A DNA stretch of 64,000 bases from contig NMRB01002995.1 of NCBI GenBank assembly GCA_002633025.1, positions 1 through 64,000 on the forward strand. The letters run 5' to 3'. The translations under genes were made by a program, and so were the position numbers. Shown here piece by piece: positions 21,521 through 33,620 of this stretch; within the stretch, counting starts at the first letter, position 1; each line of letters starts with the position of its first letter. This DNA is from Notospermus geniculatus (Eukaryota; Nemertea; Pilidiophora; Heteronemertea; Lineidae). The notes below the pieces were generated by a model, which saw only the letters and a list, made by a program, of their open reading frames with translations, was not told where the DNA came from and searched no databases.

Positions 21521-21860
21521 CTAGGGCCCAAATTTTTAAAGTTGTTTTAACGATAAAATGCATTTTACAAAGATAAAACAATGTTTTTAGGAAAAATCAT
21601 ATTTTCAAAGTTGTTTGAGTTTTAGAACGCTCCGACGAAAACGCATTTTTACTTTCATATTTTTGAAAGGGTTTTAACGCTAAAACGTATTTTAAATCTC
21701 CCTTAAAAGCGTTTTAGCTAGAGCAAGGTAGGGGCATGTCTAACTTCCTGTTGGCTTGTCTTGTCACAGCGACAGACTCCAAGGCCCATATTTTCAAAGC
21801 TGTTTTAACGTATGTTTCTGAAAAAAACAGCTTTGTAAATATGGGCCTAAGGAATTTAAA
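21521..21860. mobile_element. GGCCCAAATTTTTAAAG / GGCCCATATTTTCAAAG elements in the gene 2 intron
   Basis: Two related AT-rich stretches, 21524-21725 and 21779-21848. Both have TTT.AAAG.TGTTTTAACG-type ends; the second is a small perfect hairpin (AAGGCCCATATTTTCAAAGC with its complement). They fill most of the 449-bp intron of cluster gene 2. Confidence 0.65.
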
Positions 21861-21969
21861 AGGAAATTACTGCCATGACTTTAGTCATAAATCATTCACT
21901 GAAGTTCTGAAGCTTTTTCTAGTCGACCGTTGAATAAACAAAACATTATATTTGATGACAGAAACATAC

Positions 21970-22236
21970 CGTTCTCTGGTACATACTGCATCCGACCTGC
22001 ATATATGTTTCTTTTTCTTCAAAACATGTTCCTTTCCTCCGACTTAGTTGACAATTATAATGCCCTTTCTCTCTGCACACGTTGAACATTTTACACTTTC
22101 TTGTGGTCAGGCAGGAAACAGCACACATCAGAAAACGAGATACGACGAACTGATATAAATCAGGTGAGGAAAGTGCCTTGCCTTGTATTAAATAACTGAA
22201 TTGAGCGTTTGCTTTCTTCATCTTGTGGTATTTCAT
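21970..22236 (-). CDS. Cluster gene 2, PAN/apple-like exon
   Basis: Open from an ATG at 22236 (in-frame stop just before it) to donor AACG|GTATGT at 21970, 89 codons, phase 0. It shows the PAN/apple pattern: AQFSYLIQGKAL, then a CAVSC pair, C-K-MFNVC, a YNCQL strand and a last GCSMYQR. PAN domains are disulfide-bonded extracellular binding modules, so a signal peptide would be expected. None is visible here, so either a further 5' exon exists or the protein is not secreted. The exon end fits the 20450-21520 exon and has the same place in the gene as the first exons of genes 3-5. Confidence 0.6.
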
Positions 22237-22273
22237 TTAAGAAAGGTATACACGGACGTACAGATCTACTCCT

Positions 22274-22540
22274 AAGGGTGTAAGAAATAAAAGTGGAAAA
22301 TAAGAAGTTGGAAATTTTGTCATTTTGCACGAATTTTTTAATTTCTCATATTGGGAGAATTTTTTTCCCATTTTGAGAAATATCGCCCGAAAAATCAGAC
22401 AAAATGTCATGTTGCTTTTAGAACATGCCTCAAAATGGGAAAAACGTTTCTCCCAATTTGAGAAATTGAAAAATTCGCGCAAAATTACATGTACAAAATT
22501 CGACACTTCTTATTTTCCACTTTTATTTCTTACTCCCTTT
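22274..22540. mobile_element. AAGGGAGTAAGAAAT MITE (copy 2)
   Basis: Same family as 2896-3133: AT-rich arms with TAAGAAATAAAAGTGGAAAA and its complement, inside GAGAAAT/ATTTCTC strings. Confidence 0.85.
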
Positions 22541-23982
22541 CCTGGTATCTTTCCGATATAATGGACACAAACAAGTTTTTAGATCATTTCCTGTACTGTT
22601 TTGGTGCAGAATTTCCCCGCTACAATCCCAAACTTTGTATCATGGTACAGTCATTCATAAAGTTTTGGCCTACGTACTTGGATTTCCCTTCAAGTATCCT
22701 CACGCGGCGGGCGATTCGACGCGAGAAAATACTGCAGGAGAGATCGGGTTTGGTGGAAATCCCTCGACGCGCTCTACCGCGTCCTACCGCATCGCGTAAT
22801 TCGACTTTTGCTGCGGGGGGGGGGAGTTCAGCCGCGGAAAATTTCGCATCGCACCGCGCTGCCAGAGCGAATACGCCTATAGTTTTTTGGCGTCCGTAGA
22901 TGAACAAATGGGCCGTATTCTAGAAGCCTCCTTAACTCTGAGGTCCACTTTAAGCGTTTGTATTCTGCCCTGCAAACAATACGTGTAGCTAAAGGTGAAC
23001 CTCACAGTTAAGGGAGCTTCAAGAATACAGCCCCATATGTGTGACCAAAAATGAATGTCGAGAGCGAGTAAAAATATTATGCTCATATGCGTATATCTAG
23101 TGCATCTAGCACAGGGTTATGTGTACATCTATATAATAATGCTGGAAGTCGGCTCAATAAAGTCACACTTAGAAGCTTGGTTTTGCCTCGAAATTCAGCA
23201 TGGTAATAGAGGATACCATATTCTGATGCAACGGGTGATTTAATTTGCGAAGAGGACTTTGCTTTGCTGGCAATTTTACTTTTTTTAACGGTGTTGTTCG
23301 ATTGCTTTCTAAATTCTCCCTACCGCACACCGTGTTGCACCAATTCCAGCCGTGCCGTGCATTCCAACCTCCGCCAAAATCAGAGTCGCCGATTGCCACG
23401 GGTTCTTGCTAGTTCATGAATATAACGCCTGATGTGAACACCAGCTTAATTTGTATTTGTATTTGATTTTTCCGTCAGGGCCGAAGCCATAGCATTCTTG
23501 GCCCGGGTAAGTATGGAAGAGGCCATCTCAAGATACATGGTAACTTCACTCTCAATCCGTCTACATCCTCGTCTGGACCACTGTCACGATCTTAAAGCCA
23601 CACTCTATTTAATTCAGAAAGTGCCTACATGTACGTCCTCCAACCTAGTGTAGTGTATAAGATAACCATGATCTATCGGAATACATTAGAGCTCTGTCGA
23701 CAGTTTTTTCAGTGCGTGCTCAAAACGAGGCCTTGGTTCTCTGGGAATTACGGATCTGGGCTAGAAAGTCCGATAGTGCTGCGCGCCTATCGGCAGTCAG
23801 TTATAACGCATTTTCCCATTAAATTAAACCGCCGATAGGCACCAAAAGCACTATCGAACTTTCTGTGCGGTCGGCCAGGAGGAGCATTTTGGCGACAATC
23901 ACGAGGCTATGAGACCCGTACCTGCATTCTCTGAACACTTTGAACGTGCCGTAAAATTTAATACAGAGGGTCTTGAACATAC
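22541..23982. other. Intergenic, repeats
   Basis: Contains a foldback at 22908-23035 (GGGCCGTATTCTAGAAGCCT and complement), a hairpin around 23755-23875 (AGAAAGT(C/T)CGATAGTGC arms) and a stretch 23590-23960 that reappears at 63640-64000. No exon is recognised; the C-run/G-run near 22815 is low complexity. Confidence 0.5.
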
Positions 23983-24206
23983 CGTAGAATCACCTTTCTC
24001 CGGTCAGTGTCAGATATGCAAGGCCTCTAATTATTCATTGTCTGTTCATGCCCATTTTCGTGAGCGGCCAATGACAGTTCGCCATGTAGTCCCAGGTGAA
24101 GTCATGCCACTGTGACGATGACTCCGCGGTGACGAAGGCGTTTCCCATTGAACTTTGAAGTTTATAATGAAGTGACCGGAGAAAGGTGATTCTACGGTAT
24201 GTGCAA
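23983..24206. mobile_element. MITE TACCGTAGAATCACCTTTCT
   Basis: Inverted ends TACCGTAGAATCACCTTTCT and complement, about 224 bp, with an inner ATGACAG/CTGTGACG region. Non-coding. Confidence 0.85.
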
Positions 24207-24500
24207 AAGTAAAAGGCAGTGTTTTATTACAAATCATTTCGGATTTGTCTGGCATAGATTTTAAATTGAGCGAATAAGAAATTGGCAACATTTAGGCTAT
24301 CACTCGTCCTGTTTACGTCGACGATGTACTTCATTACAACATTCACTATGAATCCCTTCGTTGGTACTTGATGACAGCGATGGCAATATCCACCACAAAC
24401 TGTCTTGAAGATGTCAATAATGCCGAGATCTGTTTTAATTTCTTTTATAAATTCAACGATTTTCCTTTGTTTTGAGGTTTAAGCGTTTTCATTGATTATT
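24207..24500 (-). pseudogene. Relic of the 3' flank of a cluster gene
   Basis: 24210-24500 resembles, in the same orientation, 16815-16985 and the 3' flank of gene 1 (17648-17690): shared GTTTACGTCGA.GATG, TCAATCCC/TGAATCCC, the VVD(I/V)AI frame, and TTTCTTTTATAAATTCAA next to where the gene 1 stop would be. The coding exon that should follow to the right is absent. I read this as a lost or deleted sixth cluster gene. Confidence 0.4.
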
Positions 24501-24506
24501 ATTAAA

Positions 24507-25132
24507 CAGTACATGCACTTTCTTGTGTCAAATGACAATGTGTGACTGCAAAATGGCGACGAGGGTTTTTGTGAATAAAATTAATTTGAAATATGAACAG
24601 TGCATAATGTAGGCTGCGGTGTGACATGATTCTTATTGGCTGACGCAAGCGAGGGCACACACTAGACGCCACCTGGCGTCAAAAATGGCATCGTCTAGTG
24701 TGTTGCAGGCACTAGAGATAGTAAAAATAAAGTCGTCTGCGTCTCCAAATTTCTCAATTTTCGACCCCAACCAGGGTCTTCCTCAGGCACCTTCTAGTAG
24801 AGATCCCAGAAGTGAATGAGAGACATTCACTTCTGGGCCCGTATTATGTGCTAGAGCGGTAACGTCGTCAATGGACAGAGGGACGGACCGACACACGGTC
24901 GGACATCGCAGGGGACGACAATACAACTCGGGCCGAGGGTAAAAAAGCAACAAGTTTGTTGAGGGTCGATGTCACGCCTATGTTATTCAGAAAATTTGAT
25001 ATCGCGTTCTGCCCAGTGAGGCGACAGACTGTCATTCCCTGTGGAGCCGTTGCTTGTGTCGTGTGATTATGTCTCATAAACATTTCGTGTTTGTCCAGAA
25101 TATCTTTCGCGGCAGTTACGAGGCCCCAGTGG
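24507..25132. other. Intergenic, truncated repeats
   Basis: Half of a family A palindrome (about 24734-24835) runs directly into a GTGCTAGAGCGGTAACGTCG element end (24850-24950) that is shared with 45500-45600. No gene seen. Confidence 0.55.
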
Positions 25133-25386
25133 CGGTCGGCCCAGGGCGGACCGAATCGAAACTCCGATAGCACAAACAGAGCCTAACAGAGAAACTCTGT
25201 AATGGTAAAAGGCAGGCCTTGCCGTTTGACGGGCGCGATTTTGCATGCACCTCGCAAACAATAGAAATTCTATTGTTTGCGAGGTGCATGCAAAATCGCG
25301 CCCGTCAAATGGCAAGGCCTGAAAAGGCATTGCCTACCTCTCTGTTAGGCACTGGTAGTGCTATCGGAGTTTCGATTCGGTCGGCC
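25133..25386. mobile_element. Long hairpin, GGCCGACCGAATCGAAACTC family
   Basis: About 250 bp with outer arms GTCGGCCC...CGAAACTCCGATAGCAC and inner arms of about 55 bp that are almost perfect (GCGCGATTTTGCATGCACCT and complement) around a 5-bp loop. Partial copies are at 23755-23880 and 36998-37085. Confidence 0.85.
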
Positions 25387-28300
25387 CAGATCTTTAAGTC
25401 GGCTGTTAGGTTCCGTCCAACATTGTCCAAAGGGGTCCTAAAAGCCGACCACTGATTGGCTAACTAGTTTCGGCGCCGTCTATTGGACATCTTCGGAGAA
25501 CTGCGTGAACCGAAGCAGTTTCGAGCTACCACTATCGCCGGGTTACGGAATTTATTACCAATCGCATTTTAAGTAGTGCAACCGCTCGCCGTGTCAACGC
25601 CGTGTTTTTTCTGGTTCGGAAAAAAAACGTGTCTCAAAAAGCATGGGGATTTTTGATAGGTGTATCCAGGGCTATACACGCTTCCTAAAAAACAACAGGA
25701 AGTGACGTAAATGGAGGAGGCTGCCATGACAACCATGCAAACATGGAATTTCACCTTCACACGGCTCACTGATTTGGACGCAGTTTCCTGGTAGGGCTAG
25801 TTTTTTAGATCAATGTTCACGTTATGGTTGTCAACAAGGACTGACATGTAATTCAATGACATAATTGAGTGTGTTGTTTCATTTCTTTGATGAATACAGA
25901 GCGGAATTCGTCAACGTCATGTCATCGTCATGGTCTCGTTTGGCATGTATTGCATGAAGCACTGCAGTGCCAGTGCATGAGTGCACATGTAACCAAGGTA
26001 ACTTAGGCTAACTCGGCTGAGGTTGCCAGTAGGCTAGCGCGTGCTAGGCCTAATGAATGAAGGCCGGGACGAATTGTAGGCATGAGATGTGCAGGCTAGG
26101 CCTACTATGTAGGCCTACTAGGCCTACACGGCTAGGCCTACCGGCGGTAGGTCGTGTATGTCGAAGGCCTAGGCCTACATGTACATCCATGATCATGATC
26201 AGCAGCAGCAAATCCTCCATTTACGTCACTTCCTGTTGATTCGAAATCTATTAAAAGGGGGCAGCACAATTATAGGAAGCGTGTATAGTCAGTCTCCTCT
26301 AAACAGTGTGTAGGGTAATCAATTTCTAAAAAAATGACCAAAGATATGTGATATCCATGCCGACAACGAAACAAGAATTATCATGCAATCATGCAACCTC
26401 TTAGGATGACGAATCGGTGATCGTGATTTCGCAATTAATGCTTCATTTCCTTATTTTTGATTGGTCGGTGTGATTGATGATCGAAATGGACATCGTGCGA
26501 AGATTAACGACATTTTTTTACTCGGCAAAACATTCTGTGAAGCGATTATGCATTTGCAAGCACTGACCGAATGAAAATTTACTACGGGGCAGGATAGAGC
26601 GTTCGCAGCAACGAAGTAGAATGTCACAACCAGTGATAAATCGTACAGGAAATGACTCGATAGCCAACAAAACAACAATGAAATGTTTAAAAAGTCATAA
26701 AGCTAGACAAGTATTAAGAAGGACGCTGCCTGCCCAGTGGCAGGTGCGCAGAATTTATGTAAAGGGCGTTGGGGATAAATACAAATAAACCCGAAGAGTT
26801 GGGCACCGACAGATGAATGATGCTCCAAGAGATAAAGGGCAGTATTCAAAAAGGGTGTTTAAGATTTAGATGCGTGTAACCATAAAGGAATCAACCTACC
26901 ATAAAGGTTTAACTGCGAACGATGAACTTACTGAGGGATACACTTCATGTGTTGCCACCAGATGTCTCTCACTGCCTTAATTTTGGCTTTACGTAATACG
27001 CAGGAGCTTCAACTTTTTTGTGGTGAAGGGGTATACATGAGTCTGTCAACTTGATGCTTTGAATTCCATTTCTGAGGATAACAGAGCAATTTTCAGCACA
27101 ATTAGTCATCCACGTGCAAATGTACGTTAGCCTATTCAAATCTACACAGATGACCCTGCGCTCACATCGTTCGTGGGGTTCTTATTAATTCAGTCATTTT
27201 GAATCATAAGATCATCTAGTCGGAATTCAACAAGATTTGCAGTAAACGTGCAGAGGGGTCTTTCCTATCATATGAAGAGTCATAATGCAAATCTGTGGAG
27301 GTTTAAAGGGATACTGTCCACATTCATAAAATGCTAAATTTGTAAGTTGAACCTTTATGTTTGATTCCTTTATGGTATAACTTGGTCAAATGGATGGGTG
27401 ACACGGATGGGTGACAGGCGCGCGTAAAATACATATGATACAAAATGTGCTTTGGATATAGGTCATTGAGTATCCATCCCGATTATATTTTTTGCACACC
27501 TTCTCTAAATGCTTGAAGCGACTGAAGCGAGGAACAAAATGGCGGACGTCATTTGGAAACGCACCGAGCGGGTTCTTGGTACCATAACCAAAACTCGCTC
27601 AGAACGAGGCTAATGCATGATCCATTTGAATGATAAGCATCAGATACCAAGGTATTTTAGAAGGATCATATAACAGGACACAATGTACAGGAAACGAAGA
27701 CGGAAAACAACCCCGTTAAACCCAGATTTCCACTTCATTGTAATGGTAGTTACTGTAAATATTTCAGCTCACTTGGCACTCGAAATATCACATGAATTTC
27801 AAAACAATGACACAACGTGCAACAAAATGTACACTCAGTATGCATGAGCTGATTCTTATGAATCTCCTTATTTTGCAATCTATGCTCTCCTCAATCATTT
27901 TCCATAGCCGCATAAGCCACCTAAACCCAAAGCTTATACATACAATGATGTATAGCTTTTCTATCATCAGCTTTTTCTTGCTGCCTGTCTCGTGTTCCCT
28001 GTCTGATTGCTTCGAAATGCACTTCACCAATCTTCATTTCATCTCGTTTCATCTCCACGAAGTCTTATGCTTCTTTGAGGAGCCTTCATAGCCTAGTGGT
28101 TATCACGTCAAATCCGCCCAGCAAGCGGCTGGTCATCCAAGAACATCAGGGGTTCTTAGCGCTGACTCCCGCCGTCACCGCACACAAACCCCTGAGGACA
28201 TTCACCTGATTTGCTGGGGTGTTTGGCGCCTGAGAAAAAGCGCCCAGTCAGCGAACGCCCTTCCGAGTCTCCTAAGACATGTAAGACGACAGGCGTTAGA

Positions 28301-28796
28301 CAGGTATCGTAGTGTCACGCACAACGTGCTGAACTACCTCAACTTCCCCAACTCAACCTAACAAGAGATCAGTTACACGTACATGTATATAATCGCGTAT
28401 TTAATAATGGTGTTTCGCAGCCAAGCTGCTGACATGGATATTTCAACCTAAGTTGAGTTCAGCCGATCCTACATGCATTGCACAGAATGTATACCATTTT
28501 CAGCCAAGTCGCAAAACTGAATACACCGCTGGAGTTGATTTCATGTTGACCTGGTGGGTCAGCTTTGTTGAAACCTGTAGTTTATGTGTATCAATTACCG
28601 GCCTACTTGGGATGAGGTGGTGGGGTGATGAACATTCGCTGTAATGGCTTTGATACTCCAAAGATTCCAGCGAATGTCCTCAGGGGTTTGTGTGCGGTGA
28701 CGAAGGGAGCCAGCGCTAAGAACCCCTGAAAGATCCCATCCGAGTGAGGAACATGAGTAGCTTGAGACGGCCTCTCCGTATTTACCAGTGCCAACA
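25387..28796. other. Intergenic, no firm gene
   Basis: 25530-25674 is a partial copy of the ACACGGG element. 26040-26200 is a dense run of TAGGCCTA words. 26860-27380 carries ATAAAGGAATCAA and an inverse copy (TTGATTCCTTTATGG) about 480 bp apart, a likely MITE. 28100-28260 and 28660-28740 are inverted copies of one repeat (TCAGGGGTT...GCGCT). At 27571 an ATGGCGGACGTC... start runs to a GGTACC site but is too short to call. Confidence 0.45.
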
Positions 28797-28939
28797 AAGC
28801 GGGGTTCATTGGCACACGGATTTTGTCAGAGTCAGGTCCGTAAAAACAGGTCAAATGGGCTTTTTACGTTGTCGTATCCGGAAAACTAGGGGCAAACGGA
28901 CGGAAAACGGACTGGATCCATGCGCCAATGAACCCCGCT
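28797..28939. mobile_element. Foldback AGCGGGGTTCATTGGC
   Basis: Inverted ends AGCGGGGTTCATTGGC and GCCAATGAACCCCGCT around GTCCG-type inner repeats; 143 bp. Confidence 0.85.
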
Positions 28940-28991
28940 TAATGCTTTGGCTTCCGTCATGATTGAAAAATGTAATACATGTACAAAGTCT

Positions 28992-29134
28992 CATGTCTAT
29001 AAGATGTGTACCGAAAATTGCGGACGACGTGACGTGACGCCGTAGTGCATCCAACACATGCTGATGCATTGCGACGTCACTGACGCCATGTAAACATGGT
29101 CCGCAATTTATGGTACATGACTTATAGTCTACGA
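28992..29134. mobile_element. Foldback TCTATAAG...ATTGCGGAC
   Basis: Inverted repeat containing ATTGCGGAC and GTCCGCAAT near its ends and CATCAGCATGTG-like inner arms; 143 bp. Confidence 0.7.
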
Positions 29135-29224
29135 ACAGTTCCAACATTACGGAGTCAATCAATGTGATATTGCACAGGAGAAGGGAGGATACCCTTCCAG
29201 TAACATATTATAGCGTTTTTTCCA

Positions 29225-29990
29225 GGCTTACTGGAATTTGCGCAAAATCAAAATGCGCAATGGAAAAATGCGCAAAGGGGAGATATCATTATTCAAAAAC
29301 ACACCATTAAAAGATTAGACTTCCGTTCGAATCTCGCCAATCACGTTTCATGTCCCATGGACCCCAGACGTGATCATCATTCTTGAACGCTCACGGTTTC
29401 GCGTGATCAGTCCGTTACTTTTGCTAATGCCGCTGTACATGTAGAGGATGAAATTTTTCGTCCAATTTTCTGAATATGCTCAATAAAGGCCTACCTGCGG
29501 GTTTATACACTGAAGCCCCAATAGGCCTGGAATTTCGGGGAAAAAATGGATTTGATCGTGTATTTACAGTGGGCATTAGTTATGGTTCAAACTTATGGAA
29601 TATTATGCAAATACATGTATGCAGTGAGTGAACTCGTGCGCTCTCGGGGAACCCCCAAACCCCCTTGTTGGGAACACAGTCCTTCCTATCTGCTTTTGTT
29701 TTTGTATGGGATTTTTCATATTGTTCATTCATTCACACACACAAAATTGACGTAGGCCTAATCATTATACTCGCTCAGCGAAGCGGCTCACTGGGCTGTC
29801 ACGAGTTAATATCGATCCACACATCCGAGTGCGTCTCAACATAATGCATGCGCCTTTCTGGGAATCCCAAAACTCGAGGACAGGCTACCCACGCAATGCT
29901 ATCGGACGCGCAAGAAAGCCTGGATCGAGGTCAATTCTGTTGCGCATTTTCCCATTGCGCATTTTGATTTTGCGCAAATTCCAGTAAGCC
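29225..29990. mobile_element. 766-bp TIR element with 9-bp target duplication
   Basis: Ends GGCTTACTGGAATTTGCGCA and complement form terminal repeats of about 50 bp that include several TGCGCA words. TTTTTTCCA flanks both sides exactly (29216-29224 and 29991-29999). The interior has no transposase frame. A 9-bp duplication fits Mutator-like elements. Confidence 0.85.
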
Positions 29991-30055
29991 TTTTTTCCAC
30001 GACTATCACTGGGTAGTAATCCCGAAAGTGAAGTCGATCATTGCAGTCAGACATT

Positions 30056-30300
30056 AGCCGTGGTTACACTACATAGAAATCCCCGTGTTGTTTGACACCC
30101 GGGTCTAGCCCGGCTGTGAAAAATCCCTCCTGAGGCCCGGTGCCCGTCAACACTACTCAAATTTTGTGACGGGGACCTAAATTAAGCCCTCCAAAAAACC
30201 GTTCGAGCTCGGAGGGGATTATTACATCGCGTTTTTAACAGGTGTGGACAGAAAAAACCCGTGTTCGACACGGGTTTTTTATGTAGTGTAACGAGGGCTA
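30056..30300. mobile_element. CCGTGGTTACACTACATA TIR element (copy 4)
   Basis: Ends AGCCGTGGTTACACTACATA and TATGTAGTGTAACGAGGGCT are inverted repeats; same family as 7496-7877. 245 bp. Confidence 0.85.
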
Positions 30301-31383
30301 TACACTCGATCGCTGTTTATTACGATCAGAACTGACTTCTGTCTACAATAAAACCAGTAGGATACTTTCGTATGACGGTTCCTGGGCGTTCGGCCATGTA
30401 ATTCCTCTCCGGGTAGGAATTAACAACCGACGTAGCCTCCGGCGAAGATGACACAGCGCTCTGAACATTTCATCTTGCTTGTGAATGGACCCACTCGCAA
30501 TATTATCGTGAAAACAAAGCTTAGGTGATGATCAACTTGAGCGGTGGGTGAGCGAACCGATAATGACATTTTGTTGGCCAATATTACGGGTGATTATATC
30601 CCGCTAGACGTTACCAAACAGAGACGTTGTAAGTCAAGATCCCTCAAGTTCCTGAAGATCCCTCAAGTACGATCTCTAGGCGCACATGTAGTTGAGAAAG
30701 ATGATGGGCGGCGCTGCAGTCGTTGGGACGACGTCTAGTCGTACATGTAGTTTAAGAAAGACGTTAGGCGGCGCTGCAGTCGTTAGAACGATCATTCGGA
30801 ACTTCCGAAGGCAACTGCTCGGCAATTTCCGTGACAACTCGCATTTCCCCTCGGACACAATTCCAAGGCAGCAATGCGCAACGATTTCCTTCAGTTTCTG
30901 GCAGTGGATGCGGTTCGCCTCATCACACCTGCAGCACCCTACGCATGAACGAACTACACGTAGGTCACACAGAAACGTTGCGTTATTGGATCAATAAATG
31001 GCAGATTGGGTGAGATATCGGTGCGTTTATATATAATACCCCGTATGCCTCAACTTATCCAGCAAATAAGGTTGAACATCTTAACAGGCCAAAATTCGGC
31101 CAAAATACGCCCATGTGGCGGTCACGCTGTGACTGATTGCTGTGACTGATGGATCACATCGCTCTGGAAAGAATTATTAGACCACCTCTGATGACTCACT
31201 CATTTCCCATTAAAATGGGTCCCGCAAACAACTTTGTACAGGCCAATGTACACAACTAGCAACCAACTAAGCAGGTAAGTTTTTATGAATATAGGCTCTG
31301 GTGGACTCACAGAGATACACAGACTTTGATCTGCTGCGACTCCAGATTATCCAACGACTGCAGCGTCACCAAACGTCTTTCGT
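30301..31383. other. Intergenic, short tandem pair
   Basis: 30684-30790 carries two copies of a unit of about 55 bp (ACATGTAGTT.AGAAAGA, then GGCGGCGCTGCAGTCGTT), related to single copies near 10850. No exon was recognised elsewhere. Confidence 0.5.
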
Positions 31384-31589
31384 AGCTAAAGCCTGCCGCA
31401 CACTGCAGAGCTATCTGCTGAGCAAAAAGTCATTCGAGACCGTTTGTTCAGCAGATAGCTCGCGTGCGTGCGTATTTTTCGGTAAGTTTTCTGCCTCGCG
31501 AGGCAGAAAATACGCGAGCTATCTGCTGAGCAAACGGTCTCGAATGACTTTTTGCTCAGCTGATAGCTCCAGTGTGCGGCAGGCTTAAG
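31384..31589. mobile_element. Hairpin AGCCTGCCGCACACT
   Basis: Inverted ends AAGCCTGCCGCACACT and complement; the inner arms AGCAAAAAGTCATTCGAGAC and complement are perfect. About 200 bp. Confidence 0.85.
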
Positions 31590-31605
31590 ACTCGAGATCA
31601 CTTAC

Positions 31606-31723
31606 AATGAATATCAACTGAAATGGATTCCCAAGGATGTGAATCGATGAGAAGGATGTTAGTTACGGCGAAGCCAAGAAATGACAGCACTTTAGACCAT
31701 ACTTTCTCTACGTCAGACATCAT
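31606..31723 (-). CDS. Candidate first coding exon, unknown protein
   Basis: ATG at 31723 in a good context (GGCCATGATG) opens 39 codons plus one base and ends at a consensus donor CATT|GTAAGT. The predicted N-terminus has an amphipathic/hydrophobic stretch (KVLSFLGFAVTNILLI) followed by SHPWESISVDIH, which could be a mitochondrial or membrane targeting region. I do not recognise the protein and found no second exon to the left. Confidence 0.35.
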
Positions 31724-32002
31724 GGCCACACCTTGATGACAGCTCAACTGATGAGGTGCCAAAATATAAAATGTATTTAGGAATGATGGGAGATGTGGGA
31801 CGCGAACTTCATGAATATTCAACACAGGTCATGAACTGGTTGATTGGTTGAGGCGCTGGGGCGGACAGGATAAAGACCCTGGTGTCAATCAATCAAGACT
31901 TGGCAGAGCAGAATGGTGATTTATTCTCGAGTTGCGACCTTTGTCAGAAGTACGTAATTGCCGGTACAATGATACCTTCGCGGAATACGAATTTCTCAGT
32001 GT

Positions 32003-32354
32003 TTAAAGGGAGACTCCACTCATTGTAAACTTTTGAATTTTTATCAATCCATAGAGACTAATGCCATGAATTGTTGTGTCACTAATGTCAATAGGCTGAT
32101 GACCTTTGTAGTGAATGAGCTAATACTGTGACTGCCTAGGCCTATTGGTTGTACCTTCATAAATATGCATTGAGCACACATGACATCACGTGTGCTGTGC
32201 TATGGTCCCCTTGGGATTCCATTAAAAATACTTAAAATGATGAGTTTGCTGATTTTTAAAAAATCTGACAAGTTGCAGATATCAATGAATTTGAATGTAT
32301 TAATGATATTTCAAAAATTCAAAATTTTACACAATGAGTGGAGTACCCCTTTAA
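32003..32354. mobile_element. MITE GTTTAAAGGG...CCACTCATTG
   Basis: Ends with TTTAAAGGG, CTCCACTCATTGTAAA and the complement form imperfect terminal repeats of about 40 bp. A fragment of the right end (ACAATGAATGG..CCCTTTAAA) occurs at 63305-63335. Confidence 0.8.
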
Positions 32355-33620
32355 CATTGTGATATACCCTGTTCATTGTGTGTTATTTTCTAAAACTCGA
32401 TTGGGGGGGGGGGGCAAAGATTTGATGAAAGACAGGCCGTAGCCGTAGTCCCAAGCAGAGCTTCGTCGGGAAAATTTTAGAAAAGAAGGGTGCTTTTACG
32501 CCATTCCCTGGCATTTGAGAGCAAAATTGGGACACGCTAGCCAAGTAAAGCCTAGGTCACAAATGCACCGGGCCCCGTACGATTTTCCCCACCCAGCGGC
32601 TTGCTGCGGATTTTAGACGCTGAAACTCGGATCTAAGATGAATTATGCCGAAATCGCCTCAATAGATAAGCGGAAATTATACTGGATCAAACTGGGCACC
32701 GTAGAAATTGGCCAAAATGTCTGTTTTTACTCGCCGTACGGGCCCCGGAGTGGATATGTGACTGGGGTTTAAGTGTGGTTCATTGGTTAACTGGACTTGG
32801 GCTTTTTGGGACTAAAGCAAGGCAGTCAAATGCCGAGCCTGCAAAATTCTTATTTTTGACAAGCCAAATATTGGGAGGGTTCTTTAATAACTGGACAATC
32901 CGCTTGCCATATGGGCCCATATTCATAAAACTATATGAACGGGTACTAAAGTCTAAGTGTGACACTCATCCTTTGTTGAACACAAAAGACAAGTATATCA
33001 CACTTTGACTTAAAGATGTTTATCAATATGGATCCTGCTTACCAAAAGAGTCGATCCAGTTCTGCGCTCGAAACTAAAATCAACATTGCAAGAAGAATGA
33101 TCTGCGCCGCCAGGTGGCGGGAGCATGATTTAAGCGGTCCGGTCCGATTCGATCCGTCTCCGTGTAGGCAGCACAAGCCCACAATACAGGTGAACCGGCT
33201 TCAACTGCCTCAAGGAGAGACCATTCCGAACCTTACTCATTTGAAACTAGCTTATGATGGTGTTGGCCCGAATGGAAGGGTTGGGTATGCTACATATTAC
33301 ATGAAAAGAAATGTTCAGAGATTGAGTTCAACGTCATGCCATGTCAACATGACCGCAAATTACAGTACAGTACAGTACTTTACATGTGAACGAATTACGA
33401 TCATGAATGAAGGCACCATGGCAGGAGTTTCCCTCCTACCTGTAAATGATTAGCCCCCCCCCCCAGACTGCCAAAAAGCGATAAGGATGTCATTCCTAAC
33501 CGAGATCATACGAAGCCCATCCTCCTTACCACTTCGATAAGGGGATGGATCCTCTGCCAGCTCTCGGAACGATGACGTGGTGTCGCCCGCGTAATCCGGA
33601 AGCGCGCTCAACTTCTTCAT
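32355..33620. other. Intergenic, one mini-palindrome
   Basis: 32910-33033 is a GGGCCCATATTCATAAAAC-type palindrome. The 145-codon plus-strand ORF at 33016-33453 starts inside that palindrome and has no splice sites or recognisable motif. A C-run at 33455 and a G-run at 32403 are low complexity. Confidence 0.5.

Noticed and set aside
22489-22899. 136-codon plus-strand ORF
   Set aside because: Starts in the arm of a MITE and continues through G/C-run sequence; no family resemblance.
33016-33453. 145-codon plus-strand ORF
   Set aside because: Begins inside a GGGCCC mini-palindrome, has no splice sites in frame and no recognisable domain.
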